The notes beneath the pieces are model-generated. The model was not told the DNA's origin and searched no databases. It saw nothing but the letters and a program-made list of their open reading frames with translations. From the NCBI RefSeq assembly GCF_001854865.1, contig NZ_MDDW01000004.1, forward strand, positions 77,176-84,790: 7,615 bases of DNA, in the 5' to 3' direction. The number at the start of each line of letters is the position of its first letter. The first letter of the stretch is position 1. Position numbers and translations under genes: made by a program. The stretch comes from Rhizobium sp. LCM 4573 (GTDB lineage Bacteria > Pseudomonadota > Alphaproteobacteria > Rhizobiales > Rhizobiaceae). Positions 4,675 through 7,615 of the stretch are shown in pieces.

Positions 4675-5892
4675 CTAGCGCGTTCTGACATGCTCCATGC
4701 GAAAGCCTAGACCAATAAGACGGCCGGCAAGATGCGCAAGGATCGGCCAGCGGGCAATACCGCGGACGAAGGCTGGCGGCCCCTGGCGCTTCCGTTCATC
4801 CGCCTGATCGGTACGGCGGCTGCTCCGCATCATCAACTGCAGCTTCTGCGTGGCTTTGGTGGGAAAGTCGCGGCGCTTCTCGACGGCGGCAAGGTCCGCA
4901 TCGGAAAGCCGCCTTTCGCGAAGCGGCCGCGACAGGATGTTGGCGGCCGCGACTGCATCCTGAATTGCGAGATTCACCCCGACGCCGCCGATCGGCGACA
5001 TGGCATGCGCGGCATCGCCTATGCAGATAAGGCCCGGCCGCCACCATTGCTTCAACCGATCAATGCGCACCGTCAGAAGGCTCGTATCGTCGAAGCTACG
5101 GATTTCCTGCACACGATCCGCCGGCAAAGGCGAAACCTCTATCACCATCTGCCGAAACGCTTCGATCCCCTTCTGGCGAATTTCGGCGAAGGTGCTTCGA
5201 CGGATGACATAACCGCATTGCCAGTAATCGCCGCGATCGATCAGCACGAAACCCTGGCGCGGACCGGCATGGCCCATCACCTCCTGCGGATCACCTGGCT
5301 GTTTCGACAGGCGCATCCAGACGACTTCGCTCGGAGTTCCGAAACTTTCAACCTTCAGCCCGGCCTTCTCGCGCACGATCGAATTGCGGCCATCGGCGCC
5401 GACGACCAGCTTTGAGCGGATGGAAAGCGGTCCATCAGGGGACTCTAGGACAAGGCCGACGACTCTCCCTTCTTCCTCCAGGAGCCCATCCACCCTCGCC
5501 TGCATCAGCAGCCGGAAATTCGGATAGAGCTTCGCCTGCCCGGCAAGGAAGCTCAGGAAATCCCATTGCGGCATGAAGGCGATGAAGCGGTTGCGGACCG
5601 GAAGCCGGGAGAAATCGGCGATCGTCACAGTTCGGCCACCCATTTCGGCCGAGAGTTTCGGCGCGCGCGTATGCGGCAGCTTCAGGAATTCCTCGATCAG
5701 TCCAAGTTCGCGCATCACCTCCAGAGTTGAAGGGTGGATCGTATCGCCACGAAAATCCCTCAGGAAGTCACCATGCTTTTCCACGACCACGACATCCACG
5801 CCGGCACGCGCCAGCAATAGACCGAGCATCAGCCCAGCCGGCCCGGCTCCCGCGATGGCGCAAGTAGCGCTGATTTCAGTTTTTTTGCTCAT
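4675..5892 (-). CDS. FAD-dependent monooxygenase/oxidoreductase (PHBH-type aromatic hydroxylase fold)
   Basis: The 405-residue flavoprotein has the three class A flavin monooxygenase signatures in order: the dinucleotide-binding GAGPAG at 15-20 with E38 at the end of the second strand, the DG motif in LVVGADGRNSIVR at 162-174, and the GD motif in LICIGDAAHAMSPIGGVGVNLAIQDA at 288-313. Such enzymes use NAD(P)H and O2 to hydroxylate or epoxidise aromatic and related substrates, and UbiH/PHBH-like proteins are the nearest general type. The substrate cannot be inferred, because neighbours give no catabolic context. The C-terminus (about 350-405) is basic and carries hydrophobic stretches, which may allow membrane association. 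I chose the ATG at 5892-5890 because the glycine motif then lies at the usual distance from the N-terminus. An in-frame GTG 14 codons upstream is less likely. The ribosome site is weak. The gene is divergent from dxr. Confidence 0.85.
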   Translation of the reverse strand: MSKKTEISATCAIAGAGPAGLMLGLLLARAGVDVVVVEKHGDFLRDFRGDTIHPSTLEVMRELGLIEEFLKLPHTRAPKLSAEMGGRTVTIADFSRLPVRNRFIAFMPQWDFLSFLAGQAKLYPNFRLLMQARVDGLLEEEGRVVGLVLESPDGPLSIRSKLVVGADGRNSIVREKAGLKVESFGTPSEVVWMRLSKQPGDPQEVMGHAGPRQGFVLIDRGDYWQCGYVIRRSTFAEIRQKGIEAFRQMVIEVSPLPADRVQEIRSFDDTSLLTVRIDRLKQWWRPGLICIGDAAHAMSPIGGVGVNLAIQDAVAAANILSRPLRERRLSDADLAAVEKRRDFPTKATQKLQLMMRSSRRTDQADERKRQGPPAFVRGIARWPILAHLAGRLIGLGFRMEHVRTR

Positions 5893-6024
5893 GATTCTAT
5901 TTGGCTTCGATCCCGATCGCCGATCAAGCAGCACATGGTCGCAGCCGAATCGAATTCAAGGCTGCTCTTGTGAGCCGCCGCTTTCGCTTGTAGACCAGCG
6001 GCAGTTTCATGAACGAGGAATTTC
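5893..6024. promoter_or_regulatory. Divergent intergenic region between the FAD monooxygenase gene and dxr
   Basis: These 132 bp must carry the promoter of dxr and probably that of the monooxygenase. Two dyads are visible: GCAGCC-N13-GGCTGC (5941-5965) and GCCGCT-N14-AGCGGC (5977-6002). The second could form a hairpin in the dxr leader. The ribosome site GAGGAA lies 5 nt before the dxr ATG. No promoter hexamers close to consensus could be assigned with confidence in either direction. Confidence 0.3.
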
Positions 6025-7209
6025 ATGGCCGCTGGCAAACGTCGTATCAGCATTCTCGGCTCCACGGGCTCGATCGGCGTCAACACTCTCGACGTCGTCA
6101 ACCAGCTCGGTGGACGTGATGTCTACGACGTTGTCGCGATCACCGGCAGCAGCAACATCACGCTATTGGCCGAGCAGGCACGCAGCTCAGGCGCCCGGCT
6201 GGCAGTGACGGCGGACGAAAGCCGCTATGCCGAATTGAAGGAGGCGCTTGCCGGCAGCGGAACGGAGGTTGCGGCAGGGCGCGAAGCACTAATCGAGGCA
6301 GCCTCCATGGAGGCCGATTGGGTGATGGCCGCGATCGTCGGCACGGCCGGCCTTGCGCCAACGCTCGCCGCGGCAAGCCGCGGCACGGATATCGCACTCG
6401 CCAACAAGGAATGCCTCGTCTCGGCCGGCGAACTCTTCGTGAAGGCAGTGGCCGAGGGCGGCGGACGGCTGATCCCGGTGGACAGCGAACATAGCGCAAT
6501 CTTCCAATCGCTCGAGGACGACCAGCACCATGCGGTGGAGCGCATCGTCCTGACCGCCTCTGGCGGCCCGTTCCGTACCTGGACGCGGGAGCAGATGGCA
6601 GGCGTGACAGCCGACATCGCCCGCGCGCACCCCAACTGGTCGATGGGATTGAAGATTTCGATCGGCAGCGCCTCCATGTTCAACAAGGCGCTGGAGATGA
6701 TCGAGGCGAAACATCTCTTCGATCTCCGTCCCGAGCAGATCGAGGTGATTGTCCATCCTCAATCGATCATCCATTCCATGGTCGGCTACACGGACGGTTC
6801 GGTGCTGGCCCAGCTCGGCTGTCCCGACATGCGTACTGCGATCGGCTATGCGCTGACCTATCCGAACCGGCCAAGGCTTGACGTGGAGCGGCTTGATTTC
6901 GCCAAGCTCGCCCGGCTGGACTTCGAGGCGCCCGACGAGGTCCGCTTCCCGGCGCTCCGACTTGCACGGACGGCGCTCGAACGCGGCGGGGTACAGGGTG
7001 CCGTTATGAACGCAGCCGAGGAAACTGCGTTCCACGCCTTCTGTGCGGGGCGTATCGGCTTTCTCTCGATGGCGGATGTCGTCGAACGGGTGATGGAAGA
7101 CATGGTGCAGCTCGACGCCGCCTCCACCATGGATAAGGTCTTTGCCGCCGATGCCGAAGCGCGCCGGCGAGCTGCCGAAGTGATCACCAACATGGAAATG
7201 GCCGCATAG
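6025..7209 (+). CDS. dxr: 1-deoxy-D-xylulose 5-phosphate reductoisomerase
   Basis: This enzyme makes 2-C-methyl-D-erythritol 4-phosphate from DXP using NADPH and a divalent metal. It is the committed step of the MEP isoprenoid pathway in the cytoplasm and the target of fosmidomycin. The 394 residues match the family length. GSTGSIG at 12-18 binds NADPH, and ALANKECLVSAGE follows at about 124-136. PVDSEHSA supplies metal ligands D153 and E155, and the third ligand is E224 in FNKALEMIEA. ASGGPF (178-183), HPNWSMGLKISIGSASMFNK (202-221) and HPQSIIHSMVGYTDGS (244-259) complete the active site. The ATG has GAGGAA just upstream. In many alphaproteobacteria dxr sits in the cdsA-rseP-bamA cluster. 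Here it stands alone facing hemA, an arrangement I recall for Rhizobiaceae. It ends in an intrinsic terminator that contains its stop codon. Confidence 0.98.
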   Translation: MAAGKRRISILGSTGSIGVNTLDVVNQLGGRDVYDVVAITGSSNITLLAEQARSSGARLAVTADESRYAELKEALAGSGTEVAAGREALIEAASMEADWVMAAIVGTAGLAPTLAAASRGTDIALANKECLVSAGELFVKAVAEGGGRLIPVDSEHSAIFQSLEDDQHHAVERIVLTASGGPFRTWTREQMAGVTADIARAHPNWSMGLKISIGSASMFNKALEMIEAKHLFDLRPEQIEVIVHPQSIIHSMVGYTDGSVLAQLGCPDMRTAIGYALTYPNRPRLDVERLDFAKLARLDFEAPDEVRFPALRLARTALERGGVQGAVMNAAEETAFHAFCAGRIGFLSMADVVERVMEDMVQLDAASTMDKVFAADAEARRRAAEVITNMEMAA

Positions 7210-7224
7210 GCGGCCATTGTTTTT
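7197..7224 (+). terminator. Intrinsic terminator of dxr, overlapping its stop codon
   Basis: A perfect 9-bp stem, AATGGCCGC (7197-7205) with GCGGCCATT (7210-7218), encloses a 4-nt loop ATAG (7206-7209) that contains the TAG stop codon. G and five T residues follow at 7219-7224. The left arm thus encodes the last Met-Ala-Ala of the protein. In the opposite direction no T-run follows the stem, so it should terminate only the plus strand. Confidence 0.8.
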
Positions 7225-7243
7225 CTTCCAGATTTCAGAGCAA

Positions 7244-7615
7244 TCACGCCACGTGGCGTGCCAACGCACAGCGCGACCAGAGCTGATGCAACGAGCCGAC
7301 GAGATGTTGGAGATCGGCATCCGAATGCAGCGGGGTCGGCGTGATGCGCAGGCGCTCCGTCTTGCGCGGCACGGTCGGATAGTTGATCGGCTGGACATAG
7401 ATGTCGCAGGTATCGAGCAGGATATCCGAGATCCACTTGCACTTCGCAGCATCGCCGACCATGACCGGAACGATATGGCTCGGATTGTTCATGTGCGGAA
7501 TGCCGCGCTGGTCGAGCATGGCGCGCAGCTTGCGCACTCGGTCCTGATGGCGGACACGCTCGAAGGGGCTTGCCTTCAGATGCTGGATCGAGGCGACCGC
7601 GCCCGCAGCAAGCGC
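7244..7615 (-). CDS. hemA: 5-aminolevulinate synthase, C-terminal 123 residues (runs off right edge)
   Basis: The minus strand encodes the end of a PLP-dependent alpha-oxoamine synthase that condenses glycine with succinyl-CoA to 5-aminolevulinate, the first step of heme and corrin synthesis in alphaproteobacteria (Shemin, C4 pathway). The diagnostic block lies at residues 75-100 of the visible part: YVQPINYPTVPRKTERLRITPTPLH. The Arg in LRITPTP corresponds to the residue that contacts the substrate carboxylate in characterised synthases. Upstream, SHIVPVMVGDAAKCK is also typical. The PLP lysine lies outside the window. The related enzymes 2-amino-3-ketobutyrate ligase and 8-amino-7-oxononanoate synthase are unlikely, given the INYPTVPR signature. 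It converges with dxr (34-nt gap). The enzyme's product also serves cobalamin synthesis. Confidence 0.95.
   Translation of the reverse strand, partial: ALAAGAVASIQHLKASPFERVRHQDRVRKLRAMLDQRGIPHMNNPSHIVPVMVGDAAKCKWISDILLDTCDIYVQPINYPTVPRKTERLRITPTPLHSDADLQHLVGSLHQLWSRCALARHVA
7245..7260 (-). other. 16-bp perfect palindrome at the hemA stop codon
   Basis: CACGCCACGTGGCGTG is its own reverse complement and covers the final hemA codons (His-Val-Ala and most of the TGA stop). In RNA it could fold into a short GC-rich stem. On the minus strand no T-run follows directly, so it is not a standard intrinsic terminator. It might instead protect the 3' end, act as a weak terminator, or be accidental. 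Confidence 0.35.

Noticed and set aside
5893..5934. Upstream in-frame GTG start extending the FAD monooxygenase by 14 residues
   Set aside because: The extension is basic and not typical of the family. From ATG 5892 the glycine-rich FAD motif falls at the normal distance from the N-terminus.
6289..7452. Long minus-strand open frame opposite dxr and overlapping hemA
   Set aside because: It overlaps two well-identified genes in other frames and shows shadow-type composition.
1..7615. Mobile element, CRISPR array, toxin-antitoxin or defence system
   Set aside because: I found no tandem repeats with spacers, transposase or integrase motifs, terminal inverted repeats, or small paired genes. All sizeable reading frames belong to housekeeping or envelope families.

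Overview
The window looks like chromosomal core sequence from an alphaproteobacterium of the Rhizobiales, most likely Rhizobiaceae (Rhizobium, Sinorhizobium/Ensifer or Agrobacterium-like). The reasons are the GC-rich coding bias, a C4-pathway 5-aminolevulinate synthase (hemA) beside dxr, alphaproteobacterial cell-wall proteins with a short V-P-x-P-x-x-R-P tail motif, and a tRNA-Arg(CCT) of ordinary bacterial form with an encoded CCA. I see no insertion sequence, phage gene, CRISPR array or integrase. The genes are ordinary, and the unexplained signals are in the non-coding gaps.

Left part (1-1371, minus strand): a D-Ala-D-Ala carboxypeptidase gene (TTG start) is followed after 14 nt by a CobW/COG0523 GTPase gene that runs off the left edge, so the two probably form an operon. 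A 155-bp divergent intergenic region holding two 6-5-6 inverted repeats separates them from a plus-strand M20D amidohydrolase gene (hipO-like, 1527-2687). That gene ends in a good intrinsic terminator. A likely tRNA promoter overlaps this terminator and leads into tRNA-Arg(CCT) at 2753-2829.

Middle (2838-4648): a minus-strand gene of the putative glycolipid-binding family (DUF1089) ends 8 nt from the tRNA. Upstream of it is a 356-bp gene-free stretch with several dyads, including an operator-like palindrome next to a TATAAA box. A plus-strand lipoprotein cell-wall hydrolase of the SleB/CwlJ type follows.

Right part (4675-7615): a minus-strand FAD-dependent aromatic-hydroxylase-like monooxygenase converges on the hydrolase gene and diverges from dxr (MEP isoprenoid pathway, 6025-7209). 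dxr converges on the C-terminal part of hemA (heme synthesis), which runs off the right edge. Both dxr and hemA have their stop codon inside an inverted repeat.

Functionally the window combines peptidoglycan remodelling (carboxypeptidase, SleB-type hydrolase), essential precursor synthesis (dxr, hemA), a metallochaperone-type GTPase, an amidohydrolase and a flavoprotein of unknown substrate. I found no clear evidence of a new multi-gene system. The items most worth checking are the regulatory dyads and the shared tail motif of the two cell-wall enzymes.
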